This document shows, in pieces, positions 50,736-58,882 of a stretch of 64,000 nucleotides of DNA. The DNA comes from JADLGL01 sp963667605 (lineage in GTDB: Bacteria; Pseudomonadota; Alphaproteobacteria; Rhizobiales; Kaistiaceae), in NCBI GenBank assembly GCA_963667605.2, contig CAXXUZ010000003.1, positions 1,178,001 through 1,242,000 of the forward strand, read 5' to 3'. The notes beneath the pieces were generated by a model. The model saw nothing but the letters and a program-made list of their open reading frames with translations, made no database searches and was not told the DNA's origin. Position numbers and translations under genes: made by a program. Position 1 is the stretch's first letter, and each line of letters starts with the position of its first letter.

Positions 50736-51251
50736 ATGCTGACACGCATCGCTGCCGCATTCATTTTTCTGATCGTCGCCGCCACCACCGCTGCATTCGC
50801 GCAACAGGATCCGGCCGAGCAGATTGCCGTGGAGAACGAATGGCTGGTCTATGTTGCCGATACCAATTCAGGGCGGGTTTGTTTCGCCGTTTCGCAGCCG
50901 ATCAGCACCGAGCCAACCGGCGTCAATCGCGACGCGATCTATTTCATGCTGTCAACCTGGCCGATCCGCGGCGCCATAAACGAAGCCAGCATCATCATCG
51001 GCTACCCCTTCCAGCCGGGCTTGACTGTCACGGTGACGATCGATAATGGCGAAACATTCGAGTTCTTCACCATCGGCGACGCTGCCTGGCTCAGCGATCT
51101 CGATCGAGAGAATGACCTTGTCGTCGCCATGCGGCGCGGCCTCACAATGATAGTGCGAGGACTGTCGCAGCGCGGCACCAACACCATCGACACCTATTCG
51201 CTTCGCGGCGTGACGGCGGCGATCAACCGCGCCGGCCAGGAGTGCCAGTAG
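50736..51251 (+). CDS. IalB-family secreted protein, copy 2
   Basis: A 171-residue paralogue of the preceding gene. Signal peptide RIAAAFIFLIVAATTAAFA, then NEWLVYVADTNSGRVCFAVS, QPISTEPTGVNRDAIYFMLS, IIIGYPFQPGLTVTVTIDN and the C-terminal RGTNTIDTYSLRGVTAAINR, where GTNTIDTYSL is identical to copy 1 although the rest is much diverged. The ATG at MLTRIA is preceded by AAGGA; an upstream ATG eleven codons earlier is less likely. Only 40 bases separate the two copies. Single ialB genes next to rlmN are common in Hyphomicrobiales; a pair is less usual. Confidence 0.82.
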   Translation: MLTRIAAAFIFLIVAATTAAFAQQDPAEQIAVENEWLVYVADTNSGRVCFAVSQPISTEPTGVNRDAIYFMLSTWPIRGAINEASIIIGYPFQPGLTVTVTIDNGETFEFFTIGDAAWLSDLDRENDLVVAMRRGLTMIVRGLSQRGTNTIDTYSLRGVTAAINRAGQECQ

Positions 51252-51325
51252 CAGCCAGGGTCGCCACCGCCAGCCGAGCCCACCGGCTCGTTACTTTTTC
51301 CCGGCGGAGGTATAGACCGCCGACC

Positions 51326-52531
51326 ATGATCAATTCCGCAGCCGCATCAATGGTGGCCTCGAGCCGCCCCGATCCACCCGGTCCCGCTCCCCTGGTCGGG
51401 TTGTTGCGGGCTGCTTTGGTCGCGGCCCTCGGTGAAACCGGAGTACCCGACCGGCAGCAGAGGATGCGAGCGGCCCAGCTCTGGCACTGGCTCTATGTTA
51501 GGGGCGCCACCGATTTCGACGCGATGACCAACATCTCGAAGGAGCTCCGCGCCGCTCTTGCCGACCGATTCACCCTGGCTCGGCCGGAAATAGTCAGCGA
51601 GCAAATCTCGACCGACGGCACCCGCAAATGGCTGCTCCGCTTCCCGTCCCGAGGTGCCGGCCGGTCGGTCGAAGCAGAAACCGTCTACATCCCGGAAGAG
51701 GGTCGCGGCACGCTGTGCGTTTCGAGCCAGATCGGTTGCACTCTGACCTGCCCCTTCTGCCACACCGGCACGCAGAAATTGGTCCGCAATCTCACCGCCG
51801 AGGAGATCGTTGGCCAGGTTCTCCTCGCCCGCGACCGGCTCGGCGATTTCCCCGATATAGCGACCCCCGCAGGCGCGATCGTCCCGGAGGGAGGCCGCAA
51901 GATCACCAACGTCGTGATGATGGGAATGGGCGAGCCGCTGTATAATTTCGACAATGTCAGGGAGGCATTGCTGATCGTTTCGAACGGCGAAGGTCTCTGC
52001 CTTTCCAAGCGGCGGATCACCCTATCGACCTCCGGCGTCGTGCCGATGATCCCCCGTGCCGGCGAAGAGATCGGCGTGATGCTGGCGGTCTCGCTGCATG
52101 CGGTGCGTGACGATCTCCGCGACCAGCTGGTACCGCTCAACAAGAAATACCCGATCGCCGCGCTGCTCGATGCCTGCCGCGCCTATCCCGGCCTTTCCAA
52201 CGCCCGGCAGATTACCTTCGAATATGTAATGTTGAAGGGCGTCAATGATTCCGTTGCCGACGCGCGCGAACTGGTGCGGCTGCTCAAGGGCATCCCAACC
52301 AAGATCAATCTGATCCCGTTCAATCCGTGGCCGGGCTCGGCCTATGAGTGCTCCGACTGGGGTGAAATCGAGCGCTTCGCCGAAGTGATCAATCGCGCCG
52401 GCTATGCCTCGCCGATCCGCACCCCGCGCGGCCGCGATATCCTCGCCGCCTGCGGCCAATTGAAGAGCGAGAGCGAGCGTCTCCGCGTCAGCGAGCGTTT
52501 GGTGCTGGAAGCGATGATCCCGGCGGAGTGA
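51326..52531 (+). CDS. rlmN: Dual-specificity 23S rRNA/tRNA adenine C2-methyltransferase RlmN
   Basis: Radical SAM enzyme that methylates C2 of A2503 in 23S rRNA and A37 of some tRNAs. 401 residues from the ATG at MINSAAAS; a Met nine codons later is an alternative. The cluster motif CTLTCPFC has Cys138, 142 and 145. MMGMGEPLYNFDNV, RRITLSTSGVVPMI and FEYVMLKGVNDS are conserved, and the methyl-carrier Cys lies in DILAACGQLKSE. Long alphaproteobacterial form. It follows the IalB pair and converges on the LysE-type gene with a hairpin between. Confidence 0.95.
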   Translation: MINSAAASMVASSRPDPPGPAPLVGLLRAALVAALGETGVPDRQQRMRAAQLWHWLYVRGATDFDAMTNISKELRAALADRFTLARPEIVSEQISTDGTRKWLLRFPSRGAGRSVEAETVYIPEEGRGTLCVSSQIGCTLTCPFCHTGTQKLVRNLTAEEIVGQVLLARDRLGDFPDIATPAGAIVPEGGRKITNVVMMGMGEPLYNFDNVREALLIVSNGEGLCLSKRRITLSTSGVVPMIPRAGEEIGVMLAVSLHAVRDDLRDQLVPLNKKYPIAALLDACRAYPGLSNARQITFEYVMLKGVNDSVADARELVRLLKGIPTKINLIPFNPWPGSAYECSDWGEIERFAEVINRAGYASPIRTPRGRDILAACGQLKSESERLRVSERLVLEAMIPAE

Positions 52532-52549
52532 GCGTTAGGCTAGACAGGT

Positions 52550-52568
52550 CCTCGCCGTGCAGGCGAGG
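52550..52568. terminator. Hairpin between rlmN and the LysE-type gene
   Basis: CCTCGCC and GGCGAGG form a perfect 7-bp stem around GTGCA, 18 bases after rlmN ends and 30 bases before the end of the opposing gene. No T-run follows, so it would be a factor-dependent or transcript-end-protecting structure. Confidence 0.4.
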
Positions 52569-52597
52569 GCCCCCAAGTCCAGCTCCGGCGGCGGCCC

Positions 52598-53239
52598 TCA
52601 CTTCCCTTCCGTCAGCGCCAGCCTCACCGCGAAGGCGCCCATCACCCCGGCGAAGACATAGTCGACCGCCCGCATCGCCCAACGCGAGCGCTTGAGGAAC
52701 TGCGCCAGCGCTCCGGCGGCGAAGATCTGCGCGAGGCAGATCGGGGTGGCGATGACGATGAAGCCGATGCCGAAGACGATCAGCGTCGCCGTCGCGTTGG
52801 GGTCATCGACGGCGACGAATTGCGGCAAGAGAGTCAGGAAGAAGATCACGATCTTCGGGTTGAGGAGATTGACCAAGAGCCCCTTCACATAGAGCGGGCC
52901 GAGCCGCTCCCGCGCCACCGACGGCGCCAGCGCAAAGGCCGATCCGTGCCGGATTGCATCATATGCGAGATAAAGAAGGTAGAGCGCCCCGGCGATCTTG
53001 ACGATCGTAAACGCCGTCGCCGAGGCGGCGAGCAGCGCCGACAGCCCCACCGCCGCCAACATCGTGTGCACCAGCAGGCCTGAAGCCGCGCCGGAATAAG
53101 CAATCAGCCCGGCCTTCCGCGACTGCGAAATCGCCTTGCCGAGATAAAGCACTATGTCCGGTCCGGGCGTCAGCGCCATCACTACAACGGTAACCACGAA
53201 GACGGTGAACGCGAGCGGGCTGAGCGACAAATCCGGCAT
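52598..53239 (-). CDS. LysE/RhtB family amino acid exporter
   Basis: A 213-residue inner-membrane exporter with six hydrophobic helices. The family motif is at the first helix end, MALTPGPDIVLYLGKAISQS, with later signatures AYSGAASGLLVHTMLAAVGL, YLLYLAYDAIRHG and LLVNLLNPKIVIFFLTLLPQ. Members export lysine, homoserine, threonine or other metabolites; the substrate cannot be predicted. I start at MPDLSLSPLAF, discarding 71 upstream codons that overlap the divergent promoter region. It diverges from the PAP2 gene. Confidence 0.9.
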   Translation of the reverse strand: MPDLSLSPLAFTVFVVTVVVMALTPGPDIVLYLGKAISQSRKAGLIAYSGAASGLLVHTMLAAVGLSALLAASATAFTIVKIAGALYLLYLAYDAIRHGSAFALAPSVARERLGPLYVKGLLVNLLNPKIVIFFLTLLPQFVAVDDPNATATLIVFGIGFIVIATPICLAQIFAAGALAQFLKRSRWAMRAVDYVFAGVMGAFAVRLALTEGK

Positions 53240-53373
53240 GGCGGGAAGGTTGGCGAGGATAATCTTTTGCGTTCTATAGCGGATTTCGCGTCGAAGCACC
53301 TCCCCTGCACAAACAAGGCTGTCACCCGGGCAAGGGATGACAACACCGCGGCCGCGGCCTATGCCGTCCGCCC

Positions 53374-54246
53374 ATGAGTGCCGAAAAGGACAGCCCTGCC
53401 GATCTGTCGACGCCAGGAAAATGGCGCTGGCCCTTCGGACCAGTGCGGACACTGCTAATCGTCAGCGCCACGCTGTCAGCGTTCTTCTTGTTGTTTTCCA
53501 GCCTCGACATTTGGTTCAGTCGGCTATTCTACAACGCTGAATTTGGCTTCCCGGCCACGCTTGTGCGGGTATTCAACTGGATGCGTGGGCTCGCCGACGC
53601 CTTGGTGTGGGCGATAGGCATCGCACTGATTGCATCGGTAGCGGTCAAACTGACCTGGCCTCTGCGATCGAGTTTGATCTCGCCGCGCACCTCGCTGTTC
53701 CTCGGCTCGACCCTGCTGATTGGTCCGGGTCTCTTGGTCAATGGCATCCTTAAGACCGCCTGGGGTCGGCCTCGCCCCACCGAGATCGTCGAGTTCGGCG
53801 GCGACCTTCCCTTTGTCGAGGTGTGGCGGATCACCGACTATTGCAGCAGCAATTGCTCATTCGTGTCGGGCGAGGCCTCGACGGCGGTCTGGCTGATGGC
53901 TCTCGCCCTGGTCGTACCGCTCGCTTGGCGAAATCGTGTCGCGGTCGGCGCGCTCATCCTAGCTGTGATCTTCTCGCTCAATCGCGTCGCTTTCGGCGGC
54001 CATTTCGTTTCCGATGTTCTGATTTCCTGGTCACTTACCTTGCTGATCGTCGCTATCGCCCATCATTATTTATTTCTGCAGCCCTTCCCGGGGTTCGCCG
54101 AGGAGGAGCTGGAGGCAAAGCTGACGCGCGCGGGATTGGCGATCAGAAGGATCGGCGGCCGACCGGGCGCTGGCGCGGAGGAGGGAACGTCGGCGGAGCG
54201 GGAGACGCCGGAATCCGAGCCGCCGTCGGTCAGCGCGGACGAGTGA
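53374..54246 (+). CDS. PAP2-family membrane phosphatase
   Basis: A 290-residue inner-membrane phosphatase with about six membrane segments. The three PAP2 motifs are present: KTAWGRPRP (K-x6-RP), SFVSGEAST (PSGH-like, here SGE), and NRVAFGGHFVSDV (SR-x5-H-x3-D, catalytic His and Asp). The SGE variant in place of SGH is seen in the LpxE/lipid A-phosphatase-like branch, so action on lipid A, undecaprenyl pyrophosphate or phosphatidylglycerol phosphate is possible. The C-terminal 50 residues are charged, low-complexity and probably cytoplasmic. A D-Ala-D-Ala carboxypeptidase gene follows. Confidence 0.82.
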   Translation: MSAEKDSPADLSTPGKWRWPFGPVRTLLIVSATLSAFFLLFSSLDIWFSRLFYNAEFGFPATLVRVFNWMRGLADALVWAIGIALIASVAVKLTWPLRSSLISPRTSLFLGSTLLIGPGLLVNGILKTAWGRPRPTEIVEFGGDLPFVEVWRITDYCSSNCSFVSGEASTAVWLMALALVVPLAWRNRVAVGALILAVIFSLNRVAFGGHFVSDVLISWSLTLLIVAIAHHYLFLQPFPGFAEEELEAKLTRAGLAIRRIGGRPGAGAEEGTSAERETPESEPPSVSADE

Positions 54247-54291
54247 ATCTACCGGCTCGCGATCGTCGAGCCGATGCCGACGAGGTGCAAA

Positions 54292-54417
54292 GTGATCCGC
54301 CAAGCGATGGCGCTGCTGATTGTTGTGGTCCTGGCCTCGGCCGGGTCCGCGCGTGCCGCCCTACATCCTGGTCGACATCAATTCCGGCCAAGTGCTCGCC
54401 GAACGGCGGTCCGGTGA
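54292..54417 (+). other. Out-of-frame signal peptide for the downstream carboxypeptidase
   Basis: From a GTG this frame reads VIRQAMALLIVVVLASAGSA then RAA, a classic signal peptide, and then loses sense and stops at a TGA. In the +1 frame immediately after RAA the mature carboxypeptidase starts (YILVDINSGQVL). Removing one C from the CCC at 54359-54361 joins the two into a 372-codon gene. I therefore take this as the true N-terminus of the next gene. Confidence 0.65.
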
Positions 54418-55411
54418 ACTTTGGTATCCGGCATCGCTGGCCAAGCTGATGACGATCTATCTCCTATTCCAGGCTTTGGCCGAGGATCGACTGGAGCTCG
54501 ACTCGCCGATCATCATCTCCGAGACCGCGCTGCGAGCGCCGCCGAGCAAGATGGGCTTTCCCGCCAGCACCATCATCACCGTCGAAAACGCGCTTAAGAT
54601 ACTCATCGTCAAATCGGCCAACGATGTTGCTATCGCGGCCGCCGAGATGATGAGCGGAACTGAACGCTCTTTCGTTGCTGAAATGAACCGGGCCGGCACC
54701 CGTCTCGGCATGATTGGAACTCGCTTCGCCAACCCACATGGTCTTCCAGATGACGGCCAATACACGACGGCCCGCGATATGGCGCTGCTGGCGCGGATGA
54801 TCTGGCTCGGCTTCCCCGAATATCGCGACCTATTCGCCATCGCCGAGATCCGCTTTGGCCGGACGATCATGCCGGCCGCCAACAGCCTCCTCGAATTTTA
54901 TCCCGGCGCCACCGGCATGAAGACCGGCTTCATCTGCGCTGCCGGTTTCAATTTGGTTGCGACTGCAACGCGGGGAGGTCGCTCGTTGATCGCAGTGGTT
55001 CTGGGCGCGGCAAGTCCGGTCGACCGCACAATAGAGGCGGCCTGGCTGTTCAACGCCGGCTTTGCCGGCCCGGCCGCATTGGACGCACCGGCCTTATCCG
55101 CCTTTGCGCCATTGTCGAGCGTTTCCACTCCGATCAGCCTCCGTGACACGATCTGCGCAGCGGGGGCAGGCAACAATCCCGAGCCCGCCGACCAACGAGA
55201 CTTGCTCATCACCGCGCTCGGCGAACCAATGGTTTTGCCACCACCTGTGCCGGTATTCACCGGCGGTGCCGACTCGACAGCCTATCTCAGGATCTTCATC
55301 CCATTGCCGCCACCGCGCCCAACCAACGTCCTCGGCTTCACCCGAAACCCCATGGCCGAGGCCGGCGTGCCGCTGCCTCGACCGCACCCAATGGCGGAGC
55401 TTCGTCGTTGA
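54320..55411 (+). CDS. D-alanyl-D-alanine carboxypeptidase (S11), signal peptide out of frame
   Basis: Penicillin-binding protein 5/6-like enzyme that trims the terminal D-Ala of peptidoglycan stem peptides. The three active-site motifs are present: SLAK in WYPASLAKLMT, SAN in KSANDVAIAA, and KTG in GMKTGFICAAG. The open frame starts at a TTG inside the signal-peptide coding region and so gives MLWSWPRPGPRVPP before the conserved YILVDINSGQVL, which cannot be exported. A one-base deletion in a C-run would restore a signal peptide. The C-terminal 120 residues are Pro-rich and end LPRPHPMAELRR without an obvious amphipathic anchor. Follows PAP2 by about 45-70 bases. Confidence 0.82.
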   Translation: MLWSWPRPGPRVPPYILVDINSGQVLAERRSGELWYPASLAKLMTIYLLFQALAEDRLELDSPIIISETALRAPPSKMGFPASTIITVENALKILIVKSANDVAIAAAEMMSGTERSFVAEMNRAGTRLGMIGTRFANPHGLPDDGQYTTARDMALLARMIWLGFPEYRDLFAIAEIRFGRTIMPAANSLLEFYPGATGMKTGFICAAGFNLVATATRGGRSLIAVVLGAASPVDRTIEAAWLFNAGFAGPAALDAPALSAFAPLSSVSTPISLRDTICAAGAGNNPEPADQRDLLITALGEPMVLPPPVPVFTGGADSTAYLRIFIPLPPPRPTNVLGFTRNPMAEAGVPLPRPHPMAELRR

Positions 55412-55487
55412 ATTCGCGCCTTCGGCTCGCCCAATGCTAAACTGGACCATCCGCATGCAGGAGGATCCGGTCTGTGATTGCTGCTGA

Positions 55488-57284
55488 ATGAGTTTCGTCG
55501 ATCGAATTGTCAGCGAAATAGTCTATCTGCGCGCCGCAGTCAGGATGCTACGCCGGGTGACGCCTATCGCCCGCCGCAAGGACTTCACCTTTCCCGACGC
55601 TGTCGAACAATGGGCAAAGGATTATGGCGACCGCGTCGCACTGATTTCCGACCAAGAGACGTTCAGTTTTGCCGATCTCAACGGCCGGGCCAACCGCTAT
55701 GCTCGCTGGGCTGCGGCCAACGGCATCACCAAAGGCGATCGCGTCTGTCTGTTGATGCCTAACCGACCAGAATATCTATCGATCTGGATCGGCATCGCCA
55801 GAATGGGCGGAGTGGTGGCGTTGCTCAACACCAATCTAACCGGTAAGGCCCTGGCCTATTGCATCAATGCCGTCGAGCCATCTCATGCAATCGTCGCTGG
55901 TAGCCTGGCCGAGGTCTATCAGAGCGCCAAACCGTATCTCGCTGGCGACTTCACCGTCTGGTCGCACGGGCCAGGAGGCCAGGGCGAGCGCATTGACGAA
56001 GCCATCGCCGAACTGTCTGACGAGCCAATTGCCGATGACCAGAAGCCGGCACTGACGCTGAACGACAGATGCATCTACATCTTCACCAGTGGCACCACCG
56101 GAATGCCCAAGGCAGCCAACGTCAATCACTACCGAGTGCAGATCGCCTCGAACGGCTTCGCCGCCGCGATGAACGCAACGGCCGACGACAGGATTTACGT
56201 TTGTTTGCCGCTGTACCACAGCTCGGCGTGTCTGGTCGGTTTGGGCAGCCTGCTATCGGTCGGCGGCTCCGCCTTCATTGCCGAGCGGTTCTCTACCAGT
56301 CAATTCTGGGATGACATCGTCGATCACCGGTGCACCATTTTCCAATATGTCGGCGAACTCTGCCGCTATCTCGTCAACGCTCCGCCAAGCCCGAAGGAGT
56401 CGAAACACAAGCTCCGCCTCTGCGCTGGCAATGGGATGCGGCCGGACATCTGGCGAGACTTCCGAAACCGCTTCAAAATCAATCATATCCTAGAATATTA
56501 CGCCGCCACCGAAGGCAATGTCGCGATCTTCAATTTTGATTCCAAGCTCGGTTCGGTCGGCCGTATCGCCACTTTGGCCAAGCGCCGCTTTCCCTATGAG
56601 CTGGTCCGCTTCGACGTCGAATCCGGCGAGCCGATTCGCGACGACAATGGCCGTTGCATTCCTTGCGTCCCGGACGAGGTCGGCGAATTGCTGGCCGAGA
56701 TCGTCGACGATCCGCTGAAGCCGGCGCAGCGGTTCGAGGGCTATGCCGATCCCGAGGCGACCCAGCAGAAGATACTCCGCGATGTCTTCAAACCTGGCGA
56801 TTCATGGTTCCGCAGCGGAGACCTGCTCCGGCGTGAGCGCGACGGCTACTACTTCTTCGTCGATCGGGTAGGCGATACTTTTCGCTGGAAGGGCGAGAAT
56901 GTTGCTACCTCCGAAGTCGCTGAAGTAATTAATTTGTTGTCAGCGGTGCATGAAAGCGTCGTCTATGGCGTCGCCATCCCCGGCTATGAGGGCAAGGCCG
57001 GAATGGCGGCGATCGTTGCCGACGAAGACATCGATCTGGCGGAGATGCGCCAGCATATCCGCAACCATCTTCCCAGCTACGCTCGGCCTTTTTTCATCCG
57101 GCTCAAACAAGCACTCGACGTGACCAGCACCCACAAGCAGCGCCGCTTGGACCTTGCGGCCGACGGATTCGACCCGACCAAGATCGACGATCTGCTCTAT
57201 TTCGATCACCCTGACGCCGACGCGCTGACGCCGCTGGATCAGCCGCTTCACCAAAGGATCCTGACCGGCGAGGTGCGGCTCTGA
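55488..57284 (+). CDS. Long-chain acyl-CoA synthetase (FATP/FadD-like)
   Basis: A 598-residue ANL-superfamily enzyme that activates fatty acids to acyl-CoA. The AMP-binding P-loop IYIFTSGTTGMPKAANVNHY lies near residue 200; EYYAATEGNVAIFNF is the ANL A5 motif in the form typical of FATP/very-long-chain synthetases; DRVGDTFRWKGENVATSEVA supplies the hinge and A8 loop; the catalytic Lys is in STHKQRRLDL near the C-terminus. The N-terminal VDRIVSEIVYLRAAVRMLRR may associate with the membrane. It lies between a cell-wall carboxypeptidase and the flippase. Substrate chain length is inferred only from the branch. Confidence 0.88.
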   Translation: MSFVDRIVSEIVYLRAAVRMLRRVTPIARRKDFTFPDAVEQWAKDYGDRVALISDQETFSFADLNGRANRYARWAAANGITKGDRVCLLMPNRPEYLSIWIGIARMGGVVALLNTNLTGKALAYCINAVEPSHAIVAGSLAEVYQSAKPYLAGDFTVWSHGPGGQGERIDEAIAELSDEPIADDQKPALTLNDRCIYIFTSGTTGMPKAANVNHYRVQIASNGFAAAMNATADDRIYVCLPLYHSSACLVGLGSLLSVGGSAFIAERFSTSQFWDDIVDHRCTIFQYVGELCRYLVNAPPSPKESKHKLRLCAGNGMRPDIWRDFRNRFKINHILEYYAATEGNVAIFNFDSKLGSVGRIATLAKRRFPYELVRFDVESGEPIRDDNGRCIPCVPDEVGELLAEIVDDPLKPAQRFEGYADPEATQQKILRDVFKPGDSWFRSGDLLRRERDGYYFFVDRVGDTFRWKGENVATSEVAEVINLLSAVHESVVYGVAIPGYEGKAGMAAIVADEDIDLAEMRQHIRNHLPSYARPFFIRLKQALDVTSTHKQRRLDLAADGFDPTKIDDLLYFDHPDADALTPLDQPLHQRILTGEVRL

Positions 57285-57361
57285 CCGCCGTAAAGGTTAA
57301 CGTCAGCTAGCTGATTATTAGGGTTGCCTGCCTGTTAACGTTGGTTGGCACAAGTCTAATG

Positions 57362-57390
57362 ATCGTTCAACAAATTCTTAAAAACCAACG
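57362..57390 (+). repeat. 29-bp AT-rich repeat, leader copy
   Basis: This copy ends three bases before the flippase ATG. It is identical over 29 bases to 57709-57737 inside the gene. Its last eight bases (AACCAACG, 57383-57390) are the inverted complement of CGTTGGTT at 57339-57346, so the leader can also form a stem over the ribosome-binding region. The surrounding 100 bases are unusually AT-rich for this chromosome. Confidence 0.85.
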
Positions 57391-57393
57391 GCT

Positions 57394-58881
57394 ATGACTG
57401 GCAACGTTTTCATGCGGGGAGAGGGCCAGTTGCGGCGGTCGGTTTTGGCGCTTGTCCAGCGGATACGGCCCGACCCGATGCGCGATCGACTCGGCGATTC
57501 CACGGCGGTCGTCGCCGCGACGATCTCAGCAAACGACGACCTTTCAGTCTCGCGCCGTGTCGCACTGCTGCCCTTCAACACGGGCGTCGTCAGCGCGTTG
57601 ATCGCTCTCGGCTCGCAGGTGTTGATAGCGCGCTGGCTCGGCGAGCACGAATATGGCGTGTTCGTTATTGTCTGGGTAACCGCAGTTATTGTCGGCGGTC
57701 TGGCCAGCATCGTTCAACAAATTCTTAAAAACCAACGCTTTCAAGTTTCGCCACTTCGCTTCATCCCGCAATACATCGAATTGAAACGAGACGGCCTGTT
57801 GCGTGGAATCGTGATTGGTGCGCCGATCTTCGGTTTGGCGTCGGCCACTGTCATCGCCTCGATCGGCGCCGGCGCCTTGTGGTTGTTCGGCGACGTCCTC
57901 TCCAGCTACTACGTCATGCCGCTCTTCCTGGCGGCGATTTGTTTGCCAATGTTGGCGCTCAGCGAAATCCAGGACGGCATCGCCCGGGCCTTCATATGGC
58001 CCGGCCTTGCCCTCGCACCCACCTTCATCCTTCGGCCAGTTGCGATCATCGCCTTCATGTGGCTCGCGTTGCGCTTCGGTGGTCCGGCCAGCGCGGTGAC
58101 GGCGATGTGGGCAACAATCGCCGCCTGCTATTTGGTGACGTGTCTTCAGGCGCTCGCTTTGTAGCGACGTATCCACGAGACCGTTCCCGCCGGTCCAAGA
58201 GTTTTCCAGCCGATCATATGGGTGGCGATCTCGCTGCCGATGTTTCTGGTCGAGGGCTTTTACAATCTCACGACTAACGTCGACATTATCGTGGTCGGTG
58301 TGTTGATGGAGCCGGCCAAGGCGGCAGTCTACTTCGCCACGATCAAAACGCTGGCGCTAGTGCATTTCGTCTACTTCGCGGTCCGGGCCGCGGCGGCCAA
58401 CCGATTCTCAAAATATCACTATTCGGGCGACCGGCTACGCATGGCCGCCTTCCTGCGACACACTTTGCATTGGTCCTTTTGGCCGTCGATAGCGATTTCG
58501 ATCGCCTTGCTAATAGTTGGCAGGCCGTTGCTGTCGCTGTTGGGCCCGAGTTTTGTCGAAGGCTATCCGCTCCTCTTCATTTTCGTAATCGGCTTGATCA
58601 TCCGCGCTTCGGTCGGACCGGCCGAAAGCCTTCTCACCATGGCCGGCGAGCAACGTATTTGCACGATGGTCTATGTGTCGGTTTTCGCGCTCAATTTGGC
58701 GCTGAACTTCTTGCTTATTCCTCGCTGGGGGCTCCACGGAGCTGCTATTGCCACCAGTATCGCCCTCCTCGCCGAAGCGCTGGCGCTGGCGCTCGCGATC
58801 ATTGTCCATTCCCGGCTCGGTTTCCGATGCTGGATCGGCTTCGCGATCAAGCCCTTGGACCGCCCGGCCGAGGCCAACTGA
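57394..58881 (+). pseudogene. Polysaccharide flippase-like gene interrupted by an amber codon
   Basis: Membrane protein of the MOP/Wzx-type polysaccharide transporter superfamily, with about 12-14 hydrophobic segments. Codon 257 is TAG, and the same frame continues without shift through RRIHETVPAGPRVFQPIIWV then AISLPMFLVEGFYNLTTNVD, DIIVVGVLMEPAKAAVYFAT and on to the C-terminus, about 495 residues in all. A CAG-to-TAG change would explain it; the two halves are clearly one gene. No ribosome-binding site is seen at the first ATG, and an ATG at 58222 could start the second half. The segment VQQILKNQRF near residue 108 is encoded by a repeat also found in the leader and looks like an insertion. 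Lipid-linked saccharide export is the likely ancestral role. Confidence 0.78.
57709..57737 (+). repeat. 29-bp AT-rich repeat, copy inside the flippase gene
   Basis: Exact match to 57362-57390, 347 bases downstream. It encodes roughly VQQILKNQR in frame, between GLASI and the conserved-looking SPLRFIPQY segment, where I would expect a shorter loop. The base composition (TTCTTAAAAACC) is out of character for the neighbouring GC-rich codons. Confidence 0.85.
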
Positions 58882-58882
58882 G

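Noticed and set aside
50177..51251. IalB-like genes as evidence of a pathogen
   Set aside because: The family is common in non-pathogenic alphaproteobacteria; nothing else in the window indicates virulence.
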